Source: Tepidanaerobacteraceae bacterium (GTDB lineage Bacteria > Bacillota > Thermosediminibacteria > Thermosediminibacterales > Tepidanaerobacteraceae). From it: a stretch of 64,000 nucleotides of DNA. Below are positions 26,074 to 35,553 of this stretch, in pieces; within the stretch, counting starts at the first letter, position 1, and each line of letters opens with the position of its first letter. The stretch is taken from contig JANLFP010000005.1 in NCBI GenBank assembly GCA_024655905.1, forward strand, positions 62,001 through 126,000. Reading direction: 5' to 3'. The translations under genes and the position numbers were made by a program. Under the pieces are notes generated by a model. It saw only the letters and a program-made list of their open reading frames with translations, was not told the DNA's origin and made no database searches.

Positions 26074-26948
26074 TTTTCACCCTCCGAGCCCATCTTTGGC
26101 ATGAGACTTTTGGCTGTACTCTTCACTCCGAAATTGCCTGCTTTTCCGGATAGGACCAGCACCAGCGAAGTCTGGCCTATGACGGTGTCTGCATTGTCTA
26201 CCGTTGATATCTTCTGCTTTTTATAGATTTCCATATAGGAGTTTGCCGCTTCCACGGTCTCCACCCCCACAACCGTCAGTCCTAGTCCCTTGAGGCTTTT
26301 TATCAGAGGTATATCCAGCGCCTCGCATTTTGCCGTTTTTTCCTTGCTTCCGCCGCATATCACCGCATAACCCGGCGCACCGTCAAAATTTCCGGAAGCT
26401 TCTATATACCCAGCCTGCTGCAGATATTCAAGGTCCTGAGTTTTGCCGTGAGTAAGAGCTTCTATGATCTTCTGAGCTATGAGGTTGCCGGCATCCTGAT
26501 TTTTTGCGGCGCCAAAATAGTTCATCAAGTTATTCAATTCGTCACCGCCGGCTTCCATAAGTCTGTCTGTCACGGTTATTACCGCCGGAATACGGGCTCC
26601 CGCCATCTCGAGGACCTGTTCCACACTGCCGAAATCATAATCTTCCGTGGTCTTTATGACGGCTATAACGGCTCCCGACAGTTTGCCTTCAATATAATCA
26701 GGAAAAATGTTGTTTATATATGCTTCGTTCAATGTGTTTTTATCCATCAAGCTTTTGATTTCATCTTCCATGGCGGCATTGGTTTTGCTGAGTTCGTCAA
26801 ACTGCTGCTCAATTTTCGAAATAAGGGTCTCCTGCTGCTTTACGACAATACTCTGGGAATCCAGCTGGGCTCCCATGAATATTCCGATGCTCATGGCAAG
26901 AAAAATTGATATGACCGTTATAACGAGATATTTAATATTTATAAGCAT
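26070..26948 (-). CDS. SteB/MctB-like membrane-anchored protein
   Basis: 292 aa with one N-terminal membrane span (KYLVITVISIFLAMSIGIFMG), a coiled-coil stretch at about 35-70 (QETLISKIEQQFDELSK) and an extracytoplasmic domain. This is the copper-transporter MctB family, renamed in part as the cytokinetic ring partner SteB because it is paired with SteA. Here it is 13 nt downstream of the SteA-like gene, supporting the division role. Confidence 0.82.
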   Translation of the reverse strand: MLINIKYLVITVISIFLAMSIGIFMGAQLDSQSIVVKQQETLISKIEQQFDELSKTNAAMEDEIKSLMDKNTLNEAYINNIFPDYIEGKLSGAVIAVIKTTEDYDFGSVEQVLEMAGARIPAVITVTDRLMEAGGDELNNLMNYFGAAKNQDAGNLIAQKIIEALTHGKTQDLEYLQQAGYIEASGNFDGAPGYAVICGGSKEKTAKCEALDIPLIKSLKGLGLTVVGVETVEAANSYMEIYKKQKISTVDNADTVIGQTSLVLVLSGKAGNFGVKSTAKSLMPKMGSEGEK

Positions 26949-26961
26949 TGCGATATCCCCT

Positions 26962-28083
26962 TCAATAACCTATAAGCATGCGAATCCGCAGCTCCAGCAG
27001 CTTCAAAAAGTTCTGCATCAGCGGAGAAGTAACTGATATTACCATAACGGGAAACATTGCCGCGGTAAGCAGCCCCACAACATAAAAAGGTCTCATTTTC
27101 TGGTTGTAAAGCTTGCTGGCGCCCTTCGCATCCACAAGTTTTGACCCCACCTTCAATCTAACAAGAAAAGTGCTCGCCATGCCCTTCCTGCCCTTTTCCA
27201 GAAAATCGACCATGCTGGAATGGGTGCCCACAGCCACCAGCAAATCAGCTCCCTTTTCATATGCCAGCAGCATCGCTATATCTTCACTGGTGCCGGGTGC
27301 TTTGAAAACGTGCGCACGAAGCCCCAGTTCCTCAACGCGCTTTAGCCCCGGCGCCCTGCCGTCGGGATATGCGTGCACCACTATCTCCCGGCATGCCTTT
27401 AGAGCCTCATCGGAAACGCTGTCCATATCGCCTATGATAATATCCGGCCTGTAACCGAATTCCAAAATTGCGTCCGCCCCACCGTCAACTCCCACCAGCA
27501 CCGGCCTTACTTCGGAAATGTATGTTCTGATCGCCGCTAAATCTTCTTTATAATTGCTGCCCCTCACCACAATCAAAACATGCTTTCCCTTAATGTCCGT
27601 CAGGATTTGCGGTATTTCGACCCCGCCCATAATGAGATATTTTTCCTTTTTCGCATACTCCAGAGTATTATCTATAAATTTATCCAGGGAATTTTCCATA
27701 TTAATCCTGGCCTGTTTCATAATCCTATCTATCATTTCCATGGCAAGCATTTCGCCCCGGGCAACAAGCCTTCCTTCACAGAATATGCCGCCATCCCCGG
27801 TTATGGAAATTTCGCTGCTTTCTCTTAGATTCATCACCTGTTCACCGGCACAGTCCACTATCGGAATTCCGGCCCGGGCGAGGATGGCCGGCCCGGGATT
27901 GGGATATCTTCCGGTGATGGATTTTGCGGCGTTCACCACGGCCCTGACCTTCGCCGCAATCAGGCCCATGGCCGCCACTTCGTCGATATCTTCATGGTCT
28001 ATCACCGCTATATCGCCGGGATTTAACCTCTTTACCAGATTTTTAGTTTTATGATCGACTTTTGCGATGCCTTTAATATACAT
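26962..28083 (-). CDS. SteA-like cytokinetic ring protein
   Basis: 373 aa. N-terminal GIAKVDHKTKNLVKRLNPGDIAVIDHEDID and RYPNPGPAILARAGIPIVD are typical. The central part has a thiamin-pyrophosphokinase-like fold (VGVDGGADAILEFGYRPDIIIGDMDSVSD). Two C-terminal hydrophobic helices (about 310-370) anchor it. Formerly called a thiamin pyrophosphokinase-like protein. ATG at 28083 gives the family N-terminus MYIKGIAK; a GTG at 28095 is the alternative. It is the first gene of a long minus-strand unit. Confidence 0.86.
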   Translation of the reverse strand: MYIKGIAKVDHKTKNLVKRLNPGDIAVIDHEDIDEVAAMGLIAAKVRAVVNAAKSITGRYPNPGPAILARAGIPIVDCAGEQVMNLRESSEISITGDGGIFCEGRLVARGEMLAMEMIDRIMKQARINMENSLDKFIDNTLEYAKKEKYLIMGGVEIPQILTDIKGKHVLIVVRGSNYKEDLAAIRTYISEVRPVLVGVDGGADAILEFGYRPDIIIGDMDSVSDEALKACREIVVHAYPDGRAPGLKRVEELGLRAHVFKAPGTSEDIAMLLAYEKGADLLVAVGTHSSMVDFLEKGRKGMASTFLVRLKVGSKLVDAKGASKLYNQKMRPFYVVGLLTAAMFPVMVISVTSPLMQNFLKLLELRIRMLIGY

Positions 28084-28104
28084 TTTATCCAACACCCAAC
28101 ATTT

Positions 28105-28132
28105 ATTTTACCAGAAAAATCGTCAATGTAAA
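28105..28132 (-). promoter_or_regulatory. Promoter of the SteA unit
   Basis: TTTACA (28127-28132), 16-nt spacer, TAAAAT (28105-28110) on the minus strand, about 20 nt ahead of the start codon. Good match to a sigma-A promoter; back to back with the promoter at 28155-28183. Confidence 0.6.
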
Positions 28133-28154
28133 CTCAAACCGTTCTTCATATTCG

Positions 28155-28183
28155 TTGCAAACCAGCGATTATGCTGGTATAAT
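28155..28183 (+). promoter_or_regulatory. Promoter of the AlkP-fold membrane protein, with internal dyad
   Basis: TTGCAA (28155-28160), 17-nt spacer, TATAAT (28178-28183) with an extended TGG before it. The spacer holds a 6-bp inverted repeat ACCAGC/GCTGGT (28161-28166 and 28173-28178) that could be an operator. Confidence 0.6.
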
Positions 28184-28210
28184 GGCATTAAACGATTTTT
28201 TAGGTATGTG

Positions 28211-30430
28211 ATGAAGAATATGAAAATGCTCCGACGTATTTTTCTACTTCTTATTATTATCAGTCTTTCGCCATTAAATACGGCAATAGTTTCCGCTTCC
28301 GGCGCCCCGCAAAAAAAAATCGTCATGCTTATAATGGACAACATAAACTATGAAGACATGGCGGAATTCGGTGGGAAAAATTTTAAATTTTTATTGAAAA
28401 ACGGGGCTCTTGGGCTGATGAATACCAATTCGGGAGGTCCTTATACCGATACCAATGCATATGCCACCATAGGAGCCGGAAGTTACGCGGTTGGCTCATC
28501 CCAGGCAAGCTGTTCAGGGGGGTACAGCGATGTCTTTTCCGGACAGCCCGTGAATGAAATTTACTTGAGAAATACCGGCAAGAAAATGGAAAAGCTCAAC
28601 ATAGCCAACATCGACATTATTGACATCCTGCAAAACAATCAGAAGTTGAACCACTCCGTCAGGATAGGTCTTCTGGGCTCGCTGTTGAACGAGCGCGGTT
28701 TGAAAACCGCTGTCATCGGCAATGAGAGCAAAAGTCCGGATGAAACAAGCGCGAACGCGGCAATGATAACCATGAACGGCAACGGCATCACTGATTTCGG
28801 CCGGGTGGACGCAGGATTGCTCATGAAAGACCCCATGAGCCCCTTCGGAATAAGAACCGATTACGCCGCGCTGTACAGTGCTTTTCTGGATGCAAAGCAT
28901 AGGGCCGACTTCATAGTAATACAATCGGGCGATTCCTGCCGTCTCAACAAATATTCGGGCCTTTCCGACGAAATGTATAAAAAAGCCAAACGGGAAATAT
29001 TCCACAGAGCCGACGATTTTCTCGGAAAAATCCTGGCCGAAATGGATAAAAACACTCTTTTCATGCTGGTGACACCGTTTCCTTCATATGCGGATGCCGC
29101 GGCAGGCAGAAAACTTACGCCGGTCATAGCCTGCGGAGATGCCGTGCGCGGGACAATACTGACTTCCCCAACCACCAAAAGGGACGGAATCATCACAAAC
29201 ACGGACCTTGCCGCACAGGTGCTCAATTATTTCGGTATTCCGAGGGATTCCACCATGACCGGCCATGAATTCATATATAAAAATATGGCTAATTCTCTGG
29301 AATATATTTACAGATTAAATGCGATTACGGTGTTTAACTACAAAATCAGGCCCGCTGTCGTCAAAGCATTTATCGGCATTATAGTGGCAGGCCTCATCCT
29401 GGCTGTAATATTCATTTTGTGTGCCAGAAAATACTTGATCTATCTTAGACACATGCTGGTGGCTATTATGATTGCGCCGGGGCTTTTTCTGATTTTGCCG
29501 CTTCTTCAGCCCTGGGACGCTTCGAGGCTGGCTCTGGGCATTCTGCTGCTTGCAGCAACATCCATCGCTTCGCTTTCATATTTCTTGAAAGAAAATTTGA
29601 GCATATTTGCCGTGTGCCTGCTCGGCTCCTCATCGCTCATTATTCTGGATACCTGGCTGGGCAACCCTCTCATGAAAGTGTCCATATTCGGATACGATCC
29701 AGTCGGAGGCGCGAGATTCTACGGAATCGGTAATGAATACATGGGGCTTTTGCTGGGTTCGGCCATCATCGGCACAGCGGCCATAGTGGATAAGTTTCGC
29801 CATCATGAGAAAACCGCAAAGCTTTTAAGCATTTTCTTTTTAGCCGTAGTGCTTTTCACCCTCGCCCATCCTGCCCTCGGCACAAATGTGGGAGGGGCCA
29901 TGGCCGCTCTTGTCGGATTCGGCGCTTTTGCAGCGCTTTTGTTCAAGGAAAAATTATCTGCCGCAGATATTGTGAAAATCGGCGCAAGCCTCGTAATCCT
30001 CTTGCTCTGCCTTTTTATTTTCGACAGCACGAGGCCGCAGGACGCCCAATCCCACATCGGCCAGACCGGCGCCCTTATAAGGCAAAGCAGCATTGCTGCC
30101 CTGCTTTTGATTTTCAAAAGAAAGCTTCTGATGAATTACAAGCTCATAAGATACAGCAACTGGACTCTCGCGCTCATCGCCATGATGGCGGTTTTGGGAA
30201 TGCTTTTCATCTGGCCGGTGGGAATCCTCAAACAGATATTCCGCCGCCACAGGCACCTTTATTTCGGGTTCGTAGCGGGAATCATAGGGACTGCAGCCGC
30301 CTTCGTCTTCAACGATTCCGGAGTGGTGGCGGCCGCCATATCCATGATACCCATCGGGATGCCTTTAATCCTGCTGTGCATCGATGAAATCATGACTACC
30401 CGCGAAGGGGACGCCTTGTTCAAGCAGTAA
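28211..30430 (+). CDS. AlkP-superfamily-like multi-span membrane protein
   Basis: 739 aa from ATG 28211 (a GTG at 28208 is also possible). Signal-like N-terminus (MLRRIFLLLIIISL). An extracytoplasmic domain of about 370 residues follows with features of the alkaline-phosphatase fold: IVMLIMDNINYEDM, the TDTNAYATIGAG stretch, a run TLFMLVTPFPSYADAAAG and TDLAAQVLNYFGI. The C-terminal half has about nine or ten membrane helices. It may act on a lipid-linked or envelope substrate. Divergent from the SteA unit. I do not recognise a named family, and the fold call is inference from local motifs. Confidence 0.6.
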   Translation: MKNMKMLRRIFLLLIIISLSPLNTAIVSASGAPQKKIVMLIMDNINYEDMAEFGGKNFKFLLKNGALGLMNTNSGGPYTDTNAYATIGAGSYAVGSSQASCSGGYSDVFSGQPVNEIYLRNTGKKMEKLNIANIDIIDILQNNQKLNHSVRIGLLGSLLNERGLKTAVIGNESKSPDETSANAAMITMNGNGITDFGRVDAGLLMKDPMSPFGIRTDYAALYSAFLDAKHRADFIVIQSGDSCRLNKYSGLSDEMYKKAKREIFHRADDFLGKILAEMDKNTLFMLVTPFPSYADAAAGRKLTPVIACGDAVRGTILTSPTTKRDGIITNTDLAAQVLNYFGIPRDSTMTGHEFIYKNMANSLEYIYRLNAITVFNYKIRPAVVKAFIGIIVAGLILAVIFILCARKYLIYLRHMLVAIMIAPGLFLILPLLQPWDASRLALGILLLAATSIASLSYFLKENLSIFAVCLLGSSSLIILDTWLGNPLMKVSIFGYDPVGGARFYGIGNEYMGLLLGSAIIGTAAIVDKFRHHEKTAKLLSIFFLAVVLFTLAHPALGTNVGGAMAALVGFGAFAALLFKEKLSAADIVKIGASLVILLLCLFIFDSTRPQDAQSHIGQTGALIRQSSIAALLLIFKRKLLMNYKLIRYSNWTLALIAMMAVLGMLFIWPVGILKQIFRRHRHLYFGFVAGIIGTAAAFVFNDSGVVAAAISMIPIGMPLILLCIDEIMTTREGDALFKQ

Positions 30431-30494
30431 AGTATTTTGGGTTATAAGATTTACGGGATGCCGCAGATCATCCCCCAGACACCTCCATCCTCCT

Positions 30495-31202
30495 TTATGT
30501 TGCGCCTCCCAGGTACGCCCGGGTGACCCGCTCATTCCGCAGGAGTTCCTGCCCGGAGCCGGTCAGGGTGATTGCGCCGGTCTCCAGCACGTATGCGTAA
30601 TCGGCAATTTTGAGCGCCATTCTGGCGTTTTGCTCGATTAGCAGAATTGTCACCCCTTCTTCATGAATCTTCCGGATTATCCTGAATACCTCTCCCACCA
30701 GAATGGGAGCGAGCCCCAGCGACGGCTCATCCATCATCAGCAGCTTCGGCCTTGACATGAGGGCCCTCCCCACAGCCAGCATCTGCTGCTCTCCTCCGGA
30801 GAGCGTGCCCGCCAGCTGCTTTTCCCGCTCTTTCAGCCGGGGAAAGAGTGAATATACCCATTCGATATCCTTTTTCACCCCTTCTTCGTCTTTCCTGATG
30901 TAAGCCCCCAGCATCAAGTTTTCGAAAATGGTGAGATCCGCAAAGACCCTGCGCCCTTCGGGAACCATGGAAATGCCCCTTTTCACTATTTCCCTGGTGG
31001 GAAGCCTGCTTATGTCTTCTCCCATGAAGGAAACGGTCCCCGTCTTTTTCACTAGACTCAATACCGCTCTCAGGGTGGAACTCTTTCCCGCGCCGTTTGC
31101 TCCGATAAGGGTGACGATGCTGCCTTCCTTGACGCTCATGTCGATGCCTCTTACCGCATGAATTCCTCCGTATCTTACATTCAGATTCTTTATCTCAAGC
31201 AT
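30495..31202 (-). CDS. livF: Branched-chain amino acid ABC transporter ATPase LivF
   Basis: 235-aa ABC ATPase, LivF type: Walker A GANGAGKSS, signature LSGGEQQML, Walker B LLMMDEPSLGLAP and the family-specific LIEQNARMAL. Last gene of a livK-H-M-G-F operon. Its start overlaps livG by 8 bp. Imports branched-chain or related amino acids together with LivG, H, M and K. Confidence 0.95.
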   Translation of the reverse strand: MLEIKNLNVRYGGIHAVRGIDMSVKEGSIVTLIGANGAGKSSTLRAVLSLVKKTGTVSFMGEDISRLPTREIVKRGISMVPEGRRVFADLTIFENLMLGAYIRKDEEGVKKDIEWVYSLFPRLKEREKQLAGTLSGGEQQMLAVGRALMSRPKLLMMDEPSLGLAPILVGEVFRIIRKIHEEGVTILLIEQNARMALKIADYAYVLETGAITLTGSGQELLRNERVTRAYLGGAT

Positions 31203-31965
31203 CCGTTTCCACCCCCAGATAGGCTTCTATGACCTTTTGATTGCCCTGGATATCTTCGGGACTGCCTTCGGCTATGGTGACGCCGTGATCCAGCACCAGT
31301 ATGCGCTCGCAAATCCCCATCACCACCTGCATGTGATGTTCTATCATAAAAATGCTCAAGTCGAATTTATCCCTTATTTCTTCTATAAATTCCATAAGCT
31401 CGTGGGATTCTTTCGGATTCATGCCCGCCGCCGGTTCATCCAGGAGCAGGATTTTGGGGTGGGTGGCGAGTGCCCGGGCTATTTCCAGCCTCCTCTGCTG
31501 TCCATATGGAAGGGACCCGGCCTTTTCATCCATAAACCGGGAAAGGGCCAGGCCGCCCAGAAGTTCTTCGGCTTCCTTTCGCATGGCTCGTTCCTCCCGG
31601 AGATACCCCGGCAGGCGCAGCATAGCCGCCGCAAATGAGGATTTCAGCCTCAGATGGTGGGCGACCAGCACATTTTCCAGCACCGAAAGATTGGAAAACA
31701 GGCGGATGTTCTGAAATGTCCTGGCTATGCCCAGTTTTGTTATTTTGTCGGGCTGCATGCGCGTAATATCTTTGCCGCCAAAGTTTATGCCGCCCGATGT
31801 GGGCTTATATATCCCCGTTATGGCGTTGAACGCCGTGGTCTTTCCGGCGCCGTTGGGGCCTATTAATCCCACTATTTCACCCTTTTTCAGAGAAAGCGAA
31901 AAGTCCGACACAGCGGTGAGGCCGCCGAATTTTACGGTAATGTTTTTAACTTCAAGCAGATTCAC
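31195..31965 (-). CDS. livG: Branched-chain amino acid ABC transporter ATPase LivG
   Basis: 256-aa LivG-type ATPase: Walker A GPNGAGKTT, ARTFQNIRLFSNLSVLENVLVA, signature LPYGQQRRLEIARAL, Walker B ILLLDEPAAGMNP. Start is GTG at 31965 with AGGGGG 9 nt upstream, which gives the usual length; the ATG at 31986 is in the same frame but touches no ribosome binding site. It overlaps the end of livM. Confidence 0.94.
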   Translation of the reverse strand: MNLLEVKNITVKFGGLTAVSDFSLSLKKGEIVGLIGPNGAGKTTAFNAITGIYKPTSGGINFGGKDITRMQPDKITKLGIARTFQNIRLFSNLSVLENVLVAHHLRLKSSFAAAMLRLPGYLREERAMRKEAEELLGGLALSRFMDEKAGSLPYGQQRRLEIARALATHPKILLLDEPAAGMNPKESHELMEFIEEIRDKFDLSIFMIEHHMQVVMGICERILVLDHGVTIAEGSPEDIQGNQKVIEAYLGVETDA

Positions 31966-33004
31966 GACGGCCTGCCCCCTTTCCAAACAGCATATCCCAT
32001 GAAAATTCCTTTTCTCCCATTATGCCCCTCCTCATGAACAGGGCAACGGCTATGAGTAGTGCCGAAAAGACCACCATCCTCATTCCCGGAATGCCCGGAA
32101 GACTTATAAAACCGAGATTCATGGGAGATTCCACCGCTCTCAAGAGTTCCATTATCACGGTCATTATGGAAGCGGATATTACGGAGCCGGTTATGCTCCC
32201 CATTCCGCCCAGAACTACCATGAGGAGAATCTGATAGGTCAGGGAAAACCGGAACATGGTCGGGTCTATGGTTGAAATCAGGTTGCCCAGAAGCGCTCCG
32301 CCGATGCCTGCAATAAAGGCACTAATGGAAAAACTTAGCAGTTTGTGATAAAAAAGGTTTATACCCATGGCCTGGGCTGCCGTCTCATCCTCCCTAATGG
32401 CTTTGAACGCTCTGCCGTAGCTGGAATTCAAAAGCATCATAAGGCCTATGATGACTATAACGGCCGTTCCCCAGCTCCAGTATAAAATGGTATACTGCGG
32501 AATGCCCTTGAGCCCCAGCGCCCCGTTGGTAATTGTCTGGGTGTTGGTGAATACGACCGAGATTATTTCGCCGAAACCCAGTGTGGCTATGGCAAGATAG
32601 TCGCCCTTTAATTTCAGCACGGGAGCTCCTATGAGAAATCCTACAACAGTTGAAACAATGCCTGCGAGTATCAGTGCCGCAATAAAAGGTGCGTGCAATT
32701 CAGCCAGAACGGGATTTATGGGGACCATGAAAAAGTTCATGGTTTTGATATCGTAAGGCATGGTCAAAAGCGCGCTCACATACGCCCCTACAGCCATGAA
32801 ACCCGCGGTTCCCAGAGAAAAAAGCCCTGTGAATCCGTTGGTAAGATTCAGGCTCAGTGTGAGGATTATATTTATGGCGCACAGGTTCAAAATCCTGACT
32901 TTATACGGGTCAAGGTTTTTTTGAGCCCAGTACAAAAAAACAAAAAATAAAAGGATAGCTGCTATAGACAGTAAAATCTTTGCAGTGCTTTTCAATCCGG
33001 TCAC
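31952..33004 (-). CDS. livM: Branched-chain amino acid ABC transporter permease LivM
   Basis: 350-aa permease with about ten hydrophobic spans. LivM hallmarks are LSLNLTNGFTGLFSLGTAGFMAVGAY, GDYLAIATLGFGEI, SYGRAFKAIREDETAAQAMGIN and VLGGMGSITG. Start GTG at 33004 directly follows the livH stop with no gap. Confidence 0.94.
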   Translation of the reverse strand: MTGLKSTAKILLSIAAILLFFVFLYWAQKNLDPYKVRILNLCAINIILTLSLNLTNGFTGLFSLGTAGFMAVGAYVSALLTMPYDIKTMNFFMVPINPVLAELHAPFIAALILAGIVSTVVGFLIGAPVLKLKGDYLAIATLGFGEIISVVFTNTQTITNGALGLKGIPQYTILYWSWGTAVIVIIGLMMLLNSSYGRAFKAIREDETAAQAMGINLFYHKLLSFSISAFIAGIGGALLGNLISTIDPTMFRFSLTYQILLMVVLGGMGSITGSVISASIMTVIMELLRAVESPMNLGFISLPGIPGMRMVVFSALLIAVALFMRRGIMGEKEFSWDMLFGKGAGRRESA

Positions 33005-33898
33005 CTACACTTTCTCAGCCACTTTTTCGCCCAGGATGCCGGTGGGCCTGAAAAGCAATATCAATATCAAAATGACAAAGGCGAAGGCATCCCTGTACCC
33101 TGATAGTCCGGGCAAAAAAGCCACCAGCAGTATTTCCCCGAGGCCCAGGATGAATCCTCCCAGCATAGCTCCGGGTATATTGCCGATACCTCCCACCACG
33201 GCGGCTATAAAACATTTGAGGCCCGGCATAATTCCTATAAGAGGGTGAAGCTGAGGATACTTGAGCCCCCACATGATGCCCCCCACCGCAGCCAGGGCGG
33301 ACCCCAGGCCAAAGGTGAGCGAAATGATGCGGTCCACATCGATTCCCATCAGCTTTGCGGTATCTATATCCTTGGAACAGGCCCTCATTGCCATGCCGGT
33401 CCTGGTGTTATTTACGACGTAAACCAGGCCCAGCAGGAGGGTAATGGCTATTATCGGTATAATAATGCCGAGACTTATGATAGAAACATTCCCCAGCTTG
33501 ATTACTCTCTGGAAAACTTCCGGAGAATAAAAGGCCTGGGGGCGCCCTCCGAAAACCACTATTCCGAAGTTTTCCAAAAAAAACGAAACCCCTATGGCAG
33601 AAATCAGTATGGAAATCCTTGGAGCATCCCTCAACGGCTTGTAAGCCGCCTTTTCTATCCCCATGCCCACCAGTGCGGTGAGAACTATGGAAAAAAGGGC
33701 CGCAAGCCACCACGGCATGTGAAACAGACCCACCCCGAAAAACACAAAATACGCCGCAAGCATTATTATATCGCCATGGGCAAAATTGATGAGCCTGACT
33801 ATGCCATACACCATGGTATAGCCTATGGCTATAAGAGCATAAAGGCTTCCAAGGGAAATGCCATTGATGAAGTGCTGCAAAAAAAGCTCAAATGTCAC
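33005..33898 (-). CDS. livH: Branched-chain amino acid ABC transporter permease LivH
   Basis: 297-aa permease with about eight spans. LivH blocks are GSLYALIAIGYTMVYGIVRLINFAHGD, GMAMRACSKDIDTAKLMGI and AAVVGGIGNIPGAMLGG. GTG start at 33898 with AAGGGA upstream. Separated from livK by a hairpin at 33940-33961. Confidence 0.94.
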   Translation of the reverse strand: MTFELFLQHFINGISLGSLYALIAIGYTMVYGIVRLINFAHGDIIMLAAYFVFFGVGLFHMPWWLAALFSIVLTALVGMGIEKAAYKPLRDAPRISILISAIGVSFFLENFGIVVFGGRPQAFYSPEVFQRVIKLGNVSIISLGIIIPIIAITLLLGLVYVVNNTRTGMAMRACSKDIDTAKLMGIDVDRIISLTFGLGSALAAVGGIMWGLKYPQLHPLIGIMPGLKCFIAAVVGGIGNIPGAMLGGFILGLGEILLVAFLPGLSGYRDAFAFVILILILLFRPTGILGEKVAEKV

Positions 33899-33939
33899 AA
33901 TAGATCCCTTCTTTATTTAAGATAAAAATGATAAATTTA

Positions 33940-33961
33940 CAGCGGGCAATGATGCCCGCTG
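33940..33961 (-). terminator. Hairpin between livK and livH (partial terminator)
   Basis: CAGCGGGCA and TGCCCGCTG form a perfect 9-bp stem with a 4-nt loop, followed on the minus strand by TAAATTTATCATTTTT, a weak T tract. This is the usual place for a leaky terminator that makes more binding protein than transporter. Confidence 0.6.
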
Positions 33962-34035
33962 AATCAAACGCAGGGCACACAATCGGTTGGCGGCAAACCT
34001 TTTCACATCGATGCCGCCGATGCTGCCCCGGGCTC

Positions 34036-35283
34036 TTACTTATCCGGTTGAATGGTTTCTATATATACAAATTTTCCGTCTTTGACCTGCTTTATGACGG
34101 CGCTCTTATTGGCATCGCCGTTCTGATCCAGGGTAATGATGCCCGTGGCTCCTTTAAAGTCCTGAGTTTTTGCCAGCGCATCCCTGATGGCCTTGGGTTC
34201 AGCCGACCCTGCCCTCTCTATGGCATCTCTCACCACGAGATAAGCATCAAAACCCAGAGCCGCAAAAGCCGTGGGGTCTTTTCCATATTTTTGCTTGTAA
34301 GCATCCAGGAATTGTTTCGACACTTCGGTCACAGGAGCTTCCGCGGTATAGTGGGTGCTGAAGGCCACTCCCTCAACAGCCTTGCCGCCTATCTGGATGA
34401 ATTCCGGAGCCTCGTATGTGTCGCCGCCTAAAAACAGCGCATCAATGCCCAGATCCCTCGCTTGCTTTATGAGAAGCGCAGATTCGCCGTAGTTGCCCGG
34501 AGCAAAAATCGCATCAGGCTTGAGGTCTTTCAGCCCTGTGAGCTGTGCGGTGAACTCCTGATCGCCGGTTTTATACTTGGCTTCCGCCACGATAGCGTTC
34601 TTGTCTCCGGTAAGTTCGACAAATGCCTGCTTGAAGTAATTCGAAAGGCCAACCGAATAATCACTGGACACGTCCATTATGATGGCCGCCTTTTTAGCCT
34701 TGAGAGTGTTATAGGCGTATTTTGCCATCACTTTGCCCTGAAACGGGTCAATAAAACATACTCTGAAATAATAGTCATTGTTGAGGGTGACCAGCGGGTT
34801 TGTCGGTGAGCAACCAACCACCGGAATCCCGGCATCCTTGGCCACCTGTCCGCCGGCCATGGAAAGGGAGCTGCCGTAAGAGCCGATAATCACGCTCACC
34901 TTGTCCTGCTGTATCAGACGGGATACCGCATTTGCAGCTTCCGTCTTGTCCGTCTTGTTGTCGACCAGAAATAGTTTTATTTTCTTTCCCAGAACTTCGG
35001 GGAACATTTCATTGGCCAGATTGATGCCTTCCACAGTCATCTGACCGCCGGCCGCGCTGGCGCCGGTCATGGGCTCATATACGCCCACTTTTATGACATC
35101 GCCCGAAGATTCACCGGAGGCTGCAGAACCCGATTTGCCGGAGTCGGAAGCCTGCTGCCCCGATTCTGCGGGTTTTCCGGCATCCGAGGCCTGTTTGCTG
35201 CCGCATCCCGCCAGCAATGCCGAAACAACCAGCAAAAAGATGATTGAAATAATAATGAGCTTTTTTCTGCTGCCAAGCATCAT
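34036..35283 (-). CDS. livK: Branched-chain amino acid ABC transporter substrate-binding lipoprotein LivK
   Basis: 415-aa periplasmic-binding-protein fold (type I, leucine-specific). Signal peptide with lipobox LLAGC (Cys 27), then a Ser/Gly/Ala linker, then KVGVYEPMTGASAAGGQMTVEGINLA. ATG at 35283 has GGGGGAGGAG upstream. First gene of the operon. The regulatory gap 35284-35502 shows no clear operator. Confidence 0.94.
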   Translation of the reverse strand: MMLGSRKKLIIISIIFLLVVSALLAGCGSKQASDAGKPAESGQQASDSGKSGSAASGESSGDVIKVGVYEPMTGASAAGGQMTVEGINLANEMFPEVLGKKIKLFLVDNKTDKTEAANAVSRLIQQDKVSVIIGSYGSSLSMAGGQVAKDAGIPVVGCSPTNPLVTLNNDYYFRVCFIDPFQGKVMAKYAYNTLKAKKAAIIMDVSSDYSVGLSNYFKQAFVELTGDKNAIVAEAKYKTGDQEFTAQLTGLKDLKPDAIFAPGNYGESALLIKQARDLGIDALFLGGDTYEAPEFIQIGGKAVEGVAFSTHYTAEAPVTEVSKQFLDAYKQKYGKDPTAFAALGFDAYLVVRDAIERAGSAEPKAIRDALAKTQDFKGATGIITLDQNGDANKSAVIKQVKDGKFVYIETIQPDK

Positions 35284-35502
35284 TGAAAATCTCCTCCCCC
35301 TATTTTCGTTCACAGACTGACTTTAGAAAAGCATAATTTTTGCTAAGCAGAAAAACGATTTTGATAATCATGCTATTTCTTCAGCGTGTTATATTCTATA
35401 CAACCGCCCCCCTGTCCATAAAATAAACGCATGTGTTCACGATATATAAACTATCATTATTTATAAAAAAAATCAAGAAGCAATTATTGACTGAAGCGTT
35501 AT

Positions 35503-35531
35503 TAAAAAAAGAAGCCGCGGAAATCGCGGCC
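35503..35531 (-). terminator. Terminator of the purine permease gene
   Basis: Minus strand GCCGCG-ATTTC-CGCGGC stem followed by TTC and a run of seven T; it begins 23 nt after the permease stop. Confidence 0.88.
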
Positions 35532-35553
35532 AATGCAGGATTGTTATCGGTTT

